A stretch of DNA of 64,000 nucleotides, taken from positions 744,001-808,000 of the forward strand of contig NZ_CP050453.1 of NCBI RefSeq assembly GCF_014171575.1, read 5' to 3'. This DNA is from Microbacterium sp. Se63.02b. GTDB lineage: Bacteria > Actinomycetota > Actinomycetes > Actinomycetales > Microbacteriaceae. The position numbers and the translations under genes are program-made. Shown piece after piece: positions 16,196-27,935 of the stretch (position 1 is its first letter; each line of letters begins with the position of its first letter). The notes below the pieces were generated by a model. That model saw only the letters and a program-made list of their open reading frames with translations. It was not told where the DNA came from and made no database searches.

Positions 16196-16231
16196 AAGAC
16201 CCCCGGCCGCTGGTGCGGAGCCGGGGGTCTT
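16196..16231. terminator. Bidirectional terminator
   Basis: AAGACCCCCGGC (16196-16207) and GCCGGGGGTCTT (16220-16231) form a perfect 12-base stem with a 12-base loop, flanked by A and T residues on either side. It lies between the convergent M23 peptidase and ppa genes and would serve both. Confidence 0.85.
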
Positions 16232-16248
16232 CTGCGTGAGCGCGAGGG

Positions 16249-16740
16249 TCAGTGGCCCTGCTCGCCGAAACGGACGATCGCCTCGTCGAGGATGCGCTGC
16301 GCCTCGGCGGCGTTCCCCCACTCGTCGACCTTGACCCACTTGTTGGGCTCGAGGTCCTTGTAGTGCTCGAAGAAGTGCGAGATCTCCTTCTTCGTGTAGT
16401 CGGCGATGTCGTCGATGTCCTGGATGTGCGCCCAGCGCGGGTCCTTTGACAGCACGGCGACGAGCTTGTCGTCTCCGCCGGCCTCGTCGCTCATCTTCAG
16501 CACCGCGACAGGACGGACCTCGACGACGACGCCCGGGTAGATGGCGTGGTCGAGCAGCACGAGCACGTCGAGCGGGTCGCCGTCCTCACCGAGCGTGTTG
16601 TCGAAGTAGCCGTAGTCGGCCGGGTAGCCGAAGGTCGTGTAGAGCACGCGGTCGAGGTGGACTCGCCCGGTCTCGTGGTCGACCTCGTACTTCACGCGGC
16701 TGCCGCGCGGGATCTCGATGACGGCGTCGTGTGCGCCCAT
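16249..16740 (-). CDS. ppa: Inorganic pyrophosphatase
   Basis: This 163-residue family I enzyme splits pyrophosphate to two phosphates in the cytoplasm and so pulls biosynthetic reactions forward. The active-site run is intact: GSRVKYEVDHETGRVHLDRVL with the conserved Lys and Glu, YPADYGYF, and the Asp cluster GEDGDPLDVLVL. Length is usual for actinobacteria. The ATG has a GAGGAG site 7 bases upstream. It is monocistronic, converging on the M23 gene at a shared terminator. Confidence 0.97.
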   Translation of the reverse strand: MGAHDAVIEIPRGSRVKYEVDHETGRVHLDRVLYTTFGYPADYGYFDNTLGEDGDPLDVLVLLDHAIYPGVVVEVRPVAVLKMSDEAGGDDKLVAVLSKDPRWAHIQDIDDIADYTKKEISHFFEHYKDLEPNKWVKVDEWGNAAEAQRILDEAIVRFGEQGH

Positions 16741-16822
16741 ACGTGTGCTCCTCAGGAAAAGTTCGGTTGGATACCGCCGACCAGCCTACCGTCGGCTTCT
16801 TGGCGACCGGGGGTCGGCGCCC

Positions 16823-17488
16823 TCACGAGGTGGCGTCGGCAGGAGGCGTCGGGATGCCTTTCCCACGTCTGCGCAGGAGGCGATTCAGCAGGCGGCTCAT
16901 CGGGTCGCTCAGGAGCAGCAGGAGGAGCCCTGCGTAGCCGTTCGGAGAGGCGACGACGGCGATGGCCAGCGCCGCGGTGAACAGGATGATCGACGCGAGG
17001 TCTCCGATGGCTCCCAGGCGGATGGTTTCGCTCGACACGGAGCCGAGCTCGGGGTGACGCGCGAGGTACAGCCACCCGGCGAGCGTGGTGACCTGCGTCA
17101 TGATCAACGTGCCGATGTACACCACAGCCTGCAACGCGTCGGTGTCCATCTGCCCGATCATGGCGGTGGGCACGGGCAGCCACACGATCGTCGCCATCCA
17201 GGCGACATTGATCCACAGCAGGGGGCCGGTGACGAACTCCACGTCCCGGTACTGGCGGTGATGTCCCATCCAGAACGTCGCGATGAGGAGGAAGCTCAGA
17301 CCGAAGCTGAGGAGCTGACCCGAGTGCTCGCCCAGGAATTCCGCGGTGCTCACGTGCGCGGACGCCGCCTCGGAGATGGACTCCATCAGGGGGAGGATGA
17401 GCAAGGTCATGGCGATCGCGACGACGGCATCGATGAACGCCTTGAAGCGATCGCTCGGAGTCGGCCTCGTGCGGGGGGTATCGGTCAC
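16823..17488 (-). CDS. TMEM175-like membrane channel (DUF1211)
   Basis: This 221-residue protein has about six hydrophobic segments. Its first is KAFIDAVVAIAMTLLILPL, which matches the FSDAVxAIAxTLLxL pattern that lines the pore of bacterial TMEM175 potassium channels, with Ile in place of the usual Ser. A TFWMGHHRQYRDV segment follows the third span, also family-like. I chose the GTG at 17488 because TATCCT ends exactly six bases before it (leaderless signature); an in-frame start lies 33 bases upstream. It is divergent from tilS. Confidence 0.8.
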   Translation of the reverse strand: MTDTPRTRPTPSDRFKAFIDAVVAIAMTLLILPLMESISEAASAHVSTAEFLGEHSGQLLSFGLSFLLIATFWMGHHRQYRDVEFVTGPLLWINVAWMATIVWLPVPTAMIGQMDTDALQAVVYIGTLIMTQVTTLAGWLYLARHPELGSVSSETIRLGAIGDLASIILFTAALAIAVVASPNGYAGLLLLLLSDPMSRLLNRLLRRRGKGIPTPPADATS

Positions 17489-17558
17489 GGCGTCAGGATA
17501 GACCCGAGACGGTATCCGCACACGGCAGCGACAGCGGGCTGTGCCCTACCGTTGTTCT

Positions 17559-18560
17559 GTGTCGTCACTCGCTCCCGCCGTCGCTGAGGTCCGCCTCGCC
17601 GTCCGCACCGCACTCGCCGATCTCCCCGAGGGATCGACGATCGCCGTCGCGCTCTCCGGAGGAGCGGACTCGCTCGCGCTCACCGCCGCCTCCGTCTTCG
17701 AGGCCCGTCGTCGGGGGATCCGCATTCTCACCGTGACCGTCGACCACGGACTGCAGGAGGAGTCGTCCCTCGTCGCGAGCAGGGCAGCGGTCGCGGCGGC
17801 GACAGCGGGCGTCGATGACGCGCTGCAGACCCGCGTCGAGGTCGACCGGTCGTCCGGCTCGGGAATCGAAGCCGCCGCTCGTGACGCCCGGTACGAGGCA
17901 CTCGCCGGCGTCGCCCGCGCGGAAGGAGCGTCAGCGGTGCTGCTCGGGCACACGCTCGACGACCAGGCGGAGACCGTGCTGTTGGGGCTTGCCCGAGGGT
18001 CGGGCGCGACCAGTCTGCGGGGCATGGCACCCTCGCGCGAGGACGAAGACGGGCTCCGCTGGATCCGCCCGCTGCTCGCCGTGCGTCGCGAGACCACTCG
18101 CGCGTTCTGCGCGGCATCCGATCTCGAGTTCTGGGACGACCCCCATAACCTCGACGACCGCTATGCCAGAGTGCGGGTGCGTCAGCGGGTGCTGCCGGTG
18201 CTCGAGGCCGAGCTGGGCCCTGGTATCGCCGATGCCCTCGCGCGCACCGCAGAACAACTCAGGGAGGACGCGGAGGCCTTCGACGAGATGATCCACGAGA
18301 CGATCGAGGACATCGTCGAGCACGCCGAGGCGGGGATCTCGGTCAGCGTCGCCGCGCTCGCCGCGAATCCAGCGGCGCTGCGCAACCGCATCATCCGCCT
18401 CGTGGTCGACAGCGAGTTCGGGGTCAGCCTCACGAGGACGCAGACCGTCGAGGTCGCACGCCTGGTGACCGATTGGCGAGGTCAGGGCCCGATCGACCTT
18501 CCCGAATGCTCTGCCGTGCGCCGCGGTGGACGCATCGTGTTCACCGCATCCGGCCGCTGA
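17559..18560 (+). CDS. tilS: tRNA(Ile)-lysidine synthase
   Basis: The enzyme converts C34 of tRNA-Ile(CAU) to lysidine, changing its codon reading from AUG to AUA. The PP-loop SGGADS is at residues 33-38; TVDHGLQE and GHTLDDQAETVLLGLARGSG further define the ATP-PPi synthetase domain, and a C-terminal domain follows after residue 230. I chose the GTG at 17559, because TACCGT ends exactly six bases before it, rather than the GTG at 17541. It is followed by hpt and ftsH after an inverted DUF937 gene, close to the usual tilS-hpt-ftsH order. Confidence 0.95.
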   Translation: MSSLAPAVAEVRLAVRTALADLPEGSTIAVALSGGADSLALTAASVFEARRRGIRILTVTVDHGLQEESSLVASRAAVAAATAGVDDALQTRVEVDRSSGSGIEAAARDARYEALAGVARAEGASAVLLGHTLDDQAETVLLGLARGSGATSLRGMAPSREDEDGLRWIRPLLAVRRETTRAFCAASDLEFWDDPHNLDDRYARVRVRQRVLPVLEAELGPGIADALARTAEQLREDAEAFDEMIHETIEDIVEHAEAGISVSVAALAANPAALRNRIIRLVVDSEFGVSLTRTQTVEVARLVTDWRGQGPIDLPECSAVRRGGRIVFTASGR

Positions 18561-18610
18561 GCAGGACTCGCGGGACGCGGTCGCTTCGCGACCGGATGCG
18601 TGTGTGCGCC

Positions 18611-19201
18611 CTACTTCTTGCCGCCGAAGAGGCCGCCGAGGATGCCGCCGAGGTCGATGCCTCCGCCTGAGCTGCTGCTGCCTCCGCCCAGCAGGCCGCC
18701 GATGACGTCGCCGATGCCGCCGGAGGAGCCGCCGTTGCCGCCGCCGAGGATGCCGCCGATCACGTCGCCGATGCCGCCGGAGCTCTCGCCTCCGGTCTCC
18801 GCCTTCGACGTCTTGTCCTTGCTGGCGTTCGCGATGAGCCCCATCACGATGGGGGCGAGGATCGGGAGGAGCTTGCCGAAGTCGATGCCGGGGGTCGCCT
18901 TGGACTCGGTGAGCTCCTTCGTGACCTGCTTCTCCTTCGAGCCGAGGATGTGCGCGACGATCTTGCCGCCGTCGGCCTGATCGATGTCGTCGACCTTCGC
19001 GGCGCCGGTGGTGCCTGAGTGCTTCTTCAGGGCGTTCTGGATCGCGGCCGACCCCTCCTCGGTCTCCGCGTTCTTCGCGAGCCCGCCGAGCAGAACGGCG
19101 CCGCCCTGCTCGACCGCGACCTTCGCCTCGTCCCGCGAGACACCGAGCTTCTCCGCGATGTCGTCGATCGGCACCTGCGCGAGGATGTCGTCAAGAGCCA
19201 T
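18611..19201 (-). CDS. DUF937 protein
   Basis: This 196-residue protein starts MALDDILAQVPIDDIAEKLGV and has the helical DUF937 core (LGGLAKNAETEEGSAAIQNAL, HILGSKEKQV, GKLLPILAPIVMGLIA). The C-terminal third is a Gly/Ser low-complexity tail with the unit GGIGDVIGG repeated twice in tandem, then LGGILGGLFGGKK. The biochemical role of the family is unknown. The ATG has a GGAAGGA site. It lies on the opposite strand between tilS and hpt. Confidence 0.85.
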   Translation of the reverse strand: MALDDILAQVPIDDIAEKLGVSRDEAKVAVEQGGAVLLGGLAKNAETEEGSAAIQNALKKHSGTTGAAKVDDIDQADGGKIVAHILGSKEKQVTKELTESKATPGIDFGKLLPILAPIVMGLIANASKDKTSKAETGGESSGGIGDVIGGILGGGNGGSSGGIGDVIGGLLGGGSSSSGGGIDLGGILGGLFGGKK

Positions 19202-19326
19202 GGTGAATCCTTCCGTCCGGGGCGTCCGCCCGCATCTCCCGCTCAGAGTAGTGCGGATGGTCGGCGTTGGGGAGATATCCGCGGCCCTGCGTCGAAGCAC
19301 GCGGCGACGTCGCCTAAAATCGATCC

Positions 19327-19878
19327 ATGCGCGCCGCGGAGATCCAGGACGACCTTGCACAGATCCTCGTCACAGAGGAGGAGATCCTCGCCAAGCTCGA
19401 TGAGTTGGCGGCGCAGGTCGCCGAGGACTACGCCGGCAAGGACCTCGTGCTCGTCGGCGTGCTCAAGGGCGCCGTCATGGTCATGGCCGACTTCGCACGG
19501 GCCCTGCCGTTCCACGCACCCATGGACTGGATGGCCGTGTCGAGCTACGGAGCGAGCACCAAATCCAGCGGCGTCGTGCAGATCAGGAAGGACCTCGACA
19601 CCGACCTCAACGGCAAGCACGTCCTGATCGTCGAGGACATCATCGACTCCGGCCTCACGCTCAGCTGGCTGCTCGAGAACTTCGGGTCGCGCGGCGCGGA
19701 ATCGATCGAGGTGCTGGCGCTGCTGCGCAAGCCGGAGGCGGCGAAGGTCGTCATCGACTGCAAGTACGTGGGCTTCGACATCCCCACGGACTTCGTCGTC
19801 GGATACGGCCTCGACTACGACGAGCGCTACCGCAACCTGCGCGACGTCGCGGTGCTCGCGCCGCACGTGTACTCCTGA
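19327..19878 (+). CDS. hpt: Hypoxanthine-guanine phosphoribosyltransferase
   Basis: The 183-residue enzyme salvages hypoxanthine and guanine with PRPP. The PRPP loop VEDIIDSGLT is at residues 102-111; VGVLKGAVMVMADFAR and VSSYGASTKSSG are further active-site segments, and FVVGYGLDYDERYRNL near the end is diagnostic. A TAAAAT -10 box ends six bases before the ATG, so the message is predicted to be leaderless. It precedes ftsH by 71 bases. Confidence 0.97.
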   Translation: MRAAEIQDDLAQILVTEEEILAKLDELAAQVAEDYAGKDLVLVGVLKGAVMVMADFARALPFHAPMDWMAVSSYGASTKSSGVVQIRKDLDTDLNGKHVLIVEDIIDSGLTLSWLLENFGSRGAESIEVLALLRKPEAAKVVIDCKYVGFDIPTDFVVGYGLDYDERYRNLRDVAVLAPHVYS

Positions 19879-19949
19879 CCGCCGACGCGCTACGCCGTGG
19901 GTGAACGCACAGCGACCCCCTAGGACGCGCGCGATACGCTGATCCGATC

Positions 19950-21950
<2,001 letters not shown>

Positions 21951-21951
21951 C

Positions 21952-22560
21952 GTGGCCGTCGACAGGGAACGTGTCGAGCGTCTCACCCGAGAACTGCTCG
22001 AGGCGATCGGCGAGGATCCGGATCGCCCGGGGCTGAAGCAGACTCCGTCGAGGATGGCCGAGCTGTACTCGGAGTTCTTCTCCGGGGTGGGGGAGGATGC
22101 TGCCGTGCCCCTCGCGCGCACCATCAGCGTCTCACGAGGCCCCGCGCCCGACACCCTCCCGTCCGGCGCTGTGCTGCTGCGGGACATCCGCTTCCGCTCC
22201 GTCTGCGAGCACCACCTGCTGCCGTTCGCCGGCCACGCCCACATCGCGTACCTCCCCGGTGAACAGGTCGTGGGACTCGGGGCGCTCGTCCGCGTGGTCG
22301 AGATCCTCGCTGCGCGCCCTCAGGTGCAGGAGCGCCTCGGCGAGCAGATCGCCGACACGCTCGCGGAGCACCTCGACACGCGCGGCGTCCTCGTGGTGCT
22401 CGACGCCAGCCACGGCTGCGTCACGATGCGCGGCGGTCGGCAGCCCGAGGCTTCGACCCTCACGATCGCCGCACGCGGTGAGTACACCGACCCCGCCGCC
22501 AGGGCAGAGCTCATCACGCTGATCGGTGCGTCGGCGCTCACCGGAAGCGCGCACGGATGA
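21952..22560 (+). CDS. folE: GTP cyclohydrolase I
   Basis: The 202-residue enzyme makes dihydroneopterin triphosphate from GTP, the first step of folate synthesis. The zinc ligands are in SVCEHHLLPF and HGCVTMRGG; VGLGALVRVVEILAARPQVQE and LTIAARGEYTD are family blocks. It starts at GTG one base after the ftsH stop and overlaps folP by four bases, so translation is coupled along ftsH-folE-folP. Confidence 0.96.
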   Translation: MAVDRERVERLTRELLEAIGEDPDRPGLKQTPSRMAELYSEFFSGVGEDAAVPLARTISVSRGPAPDTLPSGAVLLRDIRFRSVCEHHLLPFAGHAHIAYLPGEQVVGLGALVRVVEILAARPQVQERLGEQIADTLAEHLDTRGVLVVLDASHGCVTMRGGRQPEASTLTIAARGEYTDPAARAELITLIGASALTGSAHG

Positions 22561-23365
22561 CGGCCATCTGGGGCATCGTCAACGTGACGCCGGATTCCTT
22601 CAGTGACGGCGGGCGCTACCTCGACGTCGACAGTGCCGTCGCTCACGGCCTGCGGCTGCGTGCAGAGGGCGCAGACGTTCTCGACATCGGCGGGGAATCG
22701 ACCAGACCCGGCGCAGACCGTGTCGGCGACGAGGTCGAGCAGCAGCGGGTGCTCCCTGTGATCGAACGTCTCGTCGCCGCGGGCGCGCCCGTGAGCATCG
22801 ACACGCTCAGCGCCGGCACGGCTGCCGCGGCCGTGCGGGCGGGAGCCAGGATCGTCAACGATGTGTCCGGGGACTGGCCGATCCGGAGATGCTTGCGGCC
22901 GTGGCCGAGTCGGGCGCGGACTTCGCCATCGGCCACTGGCGCGGGTTCTCCGCCGACATGTACGCGAATGCCGAGTATCGTCGCGTCGCACGCGAGGTCG
23001 CGGGCGAGCTTCACGAGCGCATGGGCGAGGCGGCAGCGGCTGGGATCGCTCCGTCTCGTCTGATCGTCGATCCCGGTGTCGGGTTCGCGAAAGCGGGGTC
23101 CCAGAACTGGGATGTGCTGCGCGGGCTCGATGAGATCGTCGCCCTCGGTCCCCGTGTTCTCGTCGGCACGTCCCGCAAGCGCTTTCTGGCAGAGACCCTG
23201 CGGCAGGGCGCAGGAGCGGGGGACGAGGTGTCGGAGTCGCGGCGCGACCTCGCGACCGCAGTGACGAGCGCGCTCGCCATGCGTGCCGGAGCATGGGCCG
23301 TCCGGGTGCATGACGTCGCTGCCACGCGGGATGCGCTCGCGATCGCGCGCGCCTGGGCCGGCTGA
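22557..23365 (+). CDS. folP: Dihydropteroate synthase, frameshifted
   Basis: The enzyme joins p-aminobenzoate to the pterin. Motifs are split over two frames: IVNVTPDSFSDGG and LDIGGESTRPGADRV in the first, and RLIVDPGVGFAKAG and VGTSRKRFLAETL in the second. One added G in the run at 22869-22872 restores NDVSGGLADPEMLAAV across the break, giving about 269 residues, the family length. Since folP is expected to be needed and both halves are well conserved, the break is probably a sequencing error. The start overlaps folE by four bases. Confidence 0.93.
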
Positions 23366-23409
23366 AACCGCACCCCGCCGAGAGCGCGCGTCCCCCGTAC
23401 GCTAGACAC

Positions 23410-23805
23410 ATGGATTCCCTCGATGAGATCGTCCTCACCGGTCTGACCGTCTTCGGCCACCACGGCGTGTACGCGAACGAGCGCGAAGAGGGGCAGGAGT
23501 TCACGGTCGACCTCCGATTGAGCCTGTCACTCGAGCAGGCCGCGGCGACCGACGACGTGGGCGACACGGTGCACTACGGAGAACTGGCCGAGAAGGTGGC
23601 CGCTGTCGTGGCCGGTGAACCGGTGAACCTGATCGAGACGCTCGCAGAGCGGATCGCCGAGGTGGCGCTGGCGGATGCTCGGGTGCAGAACGTGTCTGTG
23701 ACCGTCCACAAACCGCACGCCCCCATCGCCGTGAGTTTCGCCGACGTCTCCGTCACGGTGCGCCGCAGCCGCGCCTTCGAGGCGCTGGAGGACATCACCG
23801 TATGA
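23410..23805 (+). CDS. folB: Dihydroneopterin aldolase
   Basis: The 131-residue enzyme cleaves dihydroneopterin to 6-hydroxymethyl-dihydropterin and glycolaldehyde. LTGLTVFGHHGVYANEREEGQEF carries the family His-Gly and Glu residues, followed by DTVHYGELAEKV and VTVHKPHAPI. TACGCT ends six bases before the ATG, so a second, leaderless promoter inside the folate cluster is likely. The last codons overlap folK by four bases. Confidence 0.95.
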   Translation: MDSLDEIVLTGLTVFGHHGVYANEREEGQEFTVDLRLSLSLEQAAATDDVGDTVHYGELAEKVAAVVAGEPVNLIETLAERIAEVALADARVQNVSVTVHKPHAPIAVSFADVSVTVRRSRAFEALEDITV

Positions 23806-24340
23806 GTCGTAACCTCGCGAACCCGCTCGATCGTCCTGTCCCTGCGCAACGGCAGCCCGAGACCGAGGCTGTCGTCGCGCTCGGCGCGAACCTCGGCGAC
23901 CGCCAGGCGACGATCGAGACGGCAGCAGCGCGGATCGCCCGGCTGCCGTTGGTCAGCGAGGTGCGACTGTCGCGACTCTTCGAGACCGTCGCCCTCACGC
24001 TCGACGGTCCCGATCCCGAGGCACCGGGCTACGTGAACGCGGTCGCCCTGGTCACGACCAGGCTCGCCCCGAGATCCTCCTCGGAATGCTGCACGCCATC
24101 GAGGAGGAGAACGGCAGGGAGCGCCGGGAGGTGGGGGCGACCGCACCCTCGACCTCGACCTCATCGCCTACGGCGACGTCATCTCGGACGAGCCGCGTCT
24201 GCGCCTGCCGCACCCGCGCGCCGGGGAGCGTCTGTTCGTGCTGGAGCCCTGGCTGGACGTCGACCCCGAGGCCGAGCTCCTCGGGCAGGGGAAGGTGGCG
24301 GATCTCGCGGCCGGTCTGCGCGCACGGGACGACGAGATGA
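23802..24340 (+). CDS. folK: HPPK (folK), multiple frameshifts
   Basis: The enzyme pyrophosphorylates 6-hydroxymethyl-dihydropterin. The first frame has VVALGANLGDRQATIETA and PGYVNAVALVTTRLAP. Adding one C in the run at 24067-24070 continues EILLGMLHAIEEENGRERR, and adding one G at 24133-24137 continues DRTLDLDLIAYGDV and RLRLPHPRAGERLFVLEPW, the signature region. The stop is unresolved: the last frame reads through, while TGA at 24338-24340 in another frame overlaps a possible start of the next gene. At least two, perhaps three, single-base errors seem present. Confidence 0.88.
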
Positions 24341-24820
24341 TGGCGCACCTCCGCCGGGGTCCTCATCGTGCTTGCACTGCTCGCTGCGGGTGCCGGCTTC
24401 CTCCTCGATCACATGCTGACCGCGACGGGCCGCGTCACCTTCACTCCCTCGCTCTTCCTGCCGGTGCTCCTGGTCCTGATCGCCGCAGCATCGGTGGGTG
24501 TCGCCTGGCCGGTGCGTCGCAGCGTGCGATCGGGCATCCGCATCGACCCGTTCCGGGCGCTCAGGGCGGCGACCCTCGCGAGGGCCTCGAGCCTGCTGGG
24601 CGCCATCATGGCGGGGTTCGGTGCCGGGCTGCTGGTCTTCCTGCTGTCCCGGCCGGTCGATCCACAGGTAGGGTCGACTGTGGCCATGCTGGCCCTCATC
24701 GGGAGCGCGATCGTCCTCGTGATCGCCGCACTCGTCGCCGAACAGTTCTGCACCCTGCCGAAGGATCCTGATGACTCAGAACCCAGAGACCGCGCCCCTG
24801 AACCCGGCGGAGGGCACTGA
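24337..24820 (+). CDS. DUF3180 membrane protein, start unresolved
   Basis: The frame to 24820 has four hydrophobic spans and the conserved actinobacterial segments LLDHMLTATGRVTFTPSL, AWPVRRSVRSG, FRALRAATLARASSLLGAI and AALVAEQFCTLPKDPDD. The clean frame begins only at codon RTSAGVLIV (24344), with no start codon before it except GTG at 24368; ATG ATG at 24337-24342 is in another frame. One more indel near 24340 would join them. Function unknown. It overlaps the next gene by 50 bases, and it sits after folK as in other actinobacteria. Confidence 0.8.
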
Positions 24821-25352
24821 CCTCGACGCGCTCGATCGGGGCACCTATTCGGAACTGCGCACCGCACGCAATGAAGCACGCCTCGAGCTCGACGGCACCT
24901 GGCACCAGATCTCGCCGCGGTACGTCGTGTCGCAGGTGCTGCAGAACGTGATCTTCCTCGTCTTCGTCGCGGCCGTCGCCGTGGTCCTGAGCCTCGTGCT
25001 CGACCAGCAGTGGGTGTGGATCCCCGCCGGCATCATCCTCGTCATCACGCTGTTCGCGCTCATCATCCTCCCCCGTCAGGCCAAGGCGATCGGATACATG
25101 CTGCGCGCCGACGACATCGTCTTCCGCAAGGGCATCCTGTGGCAGCGCATGATCGCCGTGCCCTACGGCCGCATGCAGCTCGTGGACATCACGCAGGGTC
25201 CGCTCGACCGCGGCTTCGGGATCGCCCAGCTCAAGATGGTGACGGCCGCTGCGACGACCGGTGTGCAGATCCCCGGGCTCACCCAGCAGGCCGCGGAGGC
25301 ATTGCGCGACACGCTGATCCAGGTCGCCGAGACTCGCCGGACAGGCCTGTGA
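24771..25352 (+). CDS. PH-domain membrane protein (YdbS-like)
   Basis: This 193-residue protein has two adjacent membrane spans (about residues 56-78 and 80-98) followed by a bacterial pleckstrin-homology domain (bPH2): YMLRADDIVFRKGILWQRMIAVPYGRMQLVDITQG and FGIAQLKMVTAA. The family pairs with a larger multi-PH-domain protein encoded next to it, as here. Function is not established. AAGGA precedes the ATG by eight bases. Its stop overlaps the GTG of the next gene (GTGA). Confidence 0.88.
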   Translation: MTQNPETAPLNPAEGTDLDALDRGTYSELRTARNEARLELDGTWHQISPRYVVSQVLQNVIFLVFVAAVAVVLSLVLDQQWVWIPAGIILVITLFALIILPRQAKAIGYMLRADDIVFRKGILWQRMIAVPYGRMQLVDITQGPLDRGFGIAQLKMVTAAATTGVQIPGLTQQAAEALRDTLIQVAETRRTGL

Positions 25353-27213
25353 GCGAGCCGCAGCTTCCGCCCACCGCGCCCGTGCAGGAAGCCACCGTGC
25401 CGTCGACGAGCATGGCGAACGGCGAGTGGCACCGCATGCACCCGCTCACGCCGCTCTTCAAGGGCGGCCTGGCGCTGATCATCATCGCGGGCATCGTGAT
25501 CGCGAACATGCGCGACCGTCTCATCGCGTGGGCCGTGGGCATCTTCACCCCGGAAGAGGCTCATTACGGCGACTACACGGGCGGCGATCCCGTCGACTGG
25601 GTGCTCTCGAACAACCTGATCCTGGTCGCACTGCTCGTCGTGCTGGGACTCGTCGTCGTCCTCGTCCTCATCTTCTGGTTCGTCTGGCGCTTCCAGCAGT
25701 TCAGGATCACCGGCGACCATGTGGAGGTCCGCAAGGGGATTATCTTCCGCTCGCACCGTCGCGCGCCGCTCGACCGGGTTCAGGGCGTGAACCTGACGCG
25801 TCCGTTCCCTGCTCGCATCATCGGGCTCGCGAAGCTGGAGGTGGTCGGAGCCGGCAACGACGCGAACGTCGAGCTGGAGTACCTGGCGACGCCACGAGCC
25901 GAGTCGGTCCGTGCCGACATCCTCCGACTCGCTTCCGGGGCGAGGGCAGCACGCGATGCCGCGTTGAACCCCTCGGCGGGCGCACCCGCCCAGACCGCTC
26001 CGACCTCCGCTCGTGCCCAGCTCGTCGGGTCGATGAACGACGGTGTCAACGGACTCATCGCGGGCGTCGACCTTGCCGATGTCGTACCAGAGAGCGTCGT
26101 GAAGATCCCGACGGGCCGCCTGGTCGGGTCGCAGCTGATCTCGGGACTGTTGTGGTTCGTGTTCTTCGGTGCGATCTTCGCGATTGCGATCGGCAGTGCG
26201 CTGATCGGCATGTTCATCGACGGCGATACGGGCGGTGGAGTCGTGCTGCTCGGCCTGGGGCTGGGCATGGGAATCCCGATGGTCGTGGCTGTCGTGGGTA
26301 TCACCTGGGCGCAGATCTCGAAGTCGCTGCGGTACTCGATCGCCCCCACGCCCGACGGGGTGCGCATCACCTACGGGCTGCTGACGACCGTGACCGAGAC
26401 GCTTCCGCCCGGACGCATCTTCGCCGTCGAGGTGTCGCAGTCTCTGCTGTGGCGACCGTTCGGCTGGTGGACCATCAAGATCAACCGGATGAGCGGTAAG
26501 AGTGCGGCTCAGCAGTCGTCCGGCAGCGGGCAGCAGTTCAACGTGGTGCTGCCGGTCGGCAAACGCGCCGATGTCGAGCGTGTGCTCGCGCTCGTGCTGC
26601 CCGACGTGCCGGCCGACAGGATCCCGTCCGTCTGGGATCAGGGAGTCATGGGTCCGATCGAGGACGACCCCTATCGGTCGATGCCGCGGCGTGCCTGGTG
26701 GCGACGGCCCTTCTCCTGGAAGCGCCATGGCTACCTGGTCACCGAATTCGGGCTGCTGCTGCGCAGGGGGATCGTATGGCGCAAGCTCGCCGTGTTCCCC
26801 CTCGCCCGGCTGCAGGGCGTGTCCTTGAGTCAAGGACCGATCGATCGTGCGCAGCGTGTCTCCGGCGCGCAGGTGCACTCCGTGCCCGGCCCCATCACGG
26901 GCTACCTCTCCGGTCTCGAGCGCGCCGACGCGCTGGCGCTCCTCGACGACGTGAGCCGTGCCGCTGCCGAAGCCGCGTCACGGGACACCACCCACCGCTG
27001 GAGCCAGCACGCGGTCGCGGCTCCGGTCGCAGGACCCGCGGCGCCGCCCGCCTACGGGGGCCGCCGCCCGTGTCACCGCCTCCCGCTTTCGTGCCTCCGC
27101 TCGCGCCTCCGCCACCGGGAGCGCAGCCGGCACCCTACGCGCCGCCCCCGACGTTCATCGCACCTCCTCCTCCGGCAGCACCTCCTGCTCCTCCTGCTCC
27201 TCAGGGCGAGTGA
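25349..27213 (+). CDS. Triple PH-domain membrane protein (YdbT-like), frameshifted
   Basis: The protein has repeated membrane-span pairs and bPH2 domains, visible as VEVRKGIIFRSHRRAPLDRVQGVNL (about 125-150), RITYGLLTTVTETLPPGRIFAVEV (about 345-370) and FGLLLRRGIVWRKLAVFPLARLQGVSL (about 465-490). It ends in a Pro-rich tail. The frame breaks at the GGGGG run 27056-27060; one added base continues into PPPVSPPPAFVPPLAPPPPG and the stop at 27213. Total length is about 621 residues. It starts at GTG inside the stop of the preceding gene. Confidence 0.85.
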
Positions 27214-27215
27214 GC

Positions 27216-27907
27216 ATGTCTCGCGACGGGCGTCTGGGCGTCGGGGTCATCGGGGCGGGGCGGGTAGGGCCTGTGATCGGGGCGGCACTCGGAGCGGCTG
27301 GGCACGCCGTGGTCGGCATCACCAGCGGATCCGATGACGAACGCGCTTCTGCGGTGCTGCCGGACGTTCCCGTGCTCGACGCGCTGGAGGTCGTCCGCCG
27401 GGCGGAGCTCGTGGTCATCGCCGTCCCCACGGACGAGCTGCCTTCGTTGGTCGCCGGGATCGCAGAGGTCGGGGGCTGGCAGGTCGGGCAGCTGGTCTTG
27501 CACACCGATCCGGCATACGGCATCGATGTGCTGCGGCCGGCCGCAGAGCGCGGCGCCATCCGCTCGCCGTCCACCCCGCGATCACGTTCACGGGGACATC
27601 GATCGACGTGCGGCAGTTGCAGGCGGCGTTCGCTGCGGTGACGGCCCCGGCCCCGGTGTTGCCGATCGCGCAGGCGCTCGCTGTGGAGATGGGCTGTGAG
27701 CCGGTGGTGATCGCCGAGAAGGACCGGCCGGCCTATGCCGACGCCATCGCCACGGCCACGGAGTTCTCCCGATCGATCATCGGACAGTCGACCGCCCGGC
27801 TGCGTGAGATCGGCATCGAGAATCCGGGGGGTTACCTCTCGGCTCTGGTGCAGTCGACCGTGGAGCGGGCCCTGCGCGATGCATCCGACCCGCCTCCCCT
27901 GACCTGA
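27216..27907 (+). CDS. Rossmann-fold DUF2520 protein, frameshifted
   Basis: The N-terminal half is a Rossmann domain (LGVGVIGAGRVGPVIGAALGAAGH) and the C-terminal half is DUF2520 (LPIAQALAVEMGCEPVVIAEKDR, PGGYLSALVQSTVERAL). The two lie in different frames; one added C at 27560-27561 restores GAIPLAVHPAITFTGTSIDVRQ. The joined protein has about 230 residues, shorter than some relatives. A dehydrogenase-like activity is inferred from the fold only. In many actinobacteria such a gene precedes panC; here an inverted DUF2207 gene follows instead. Confidence 0.85.
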
Positions 27908-27935
27908 GGGTGCACCGGAGCTGACCGCGCTCGGG

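Noticed and set aside
22557..23365. Loss of folP as a biological adaptation (folate uptake).
   Set aside because: folE, folB and folK remain, folK has similar indels, and serS, which cannot be lost, shows the same defect.
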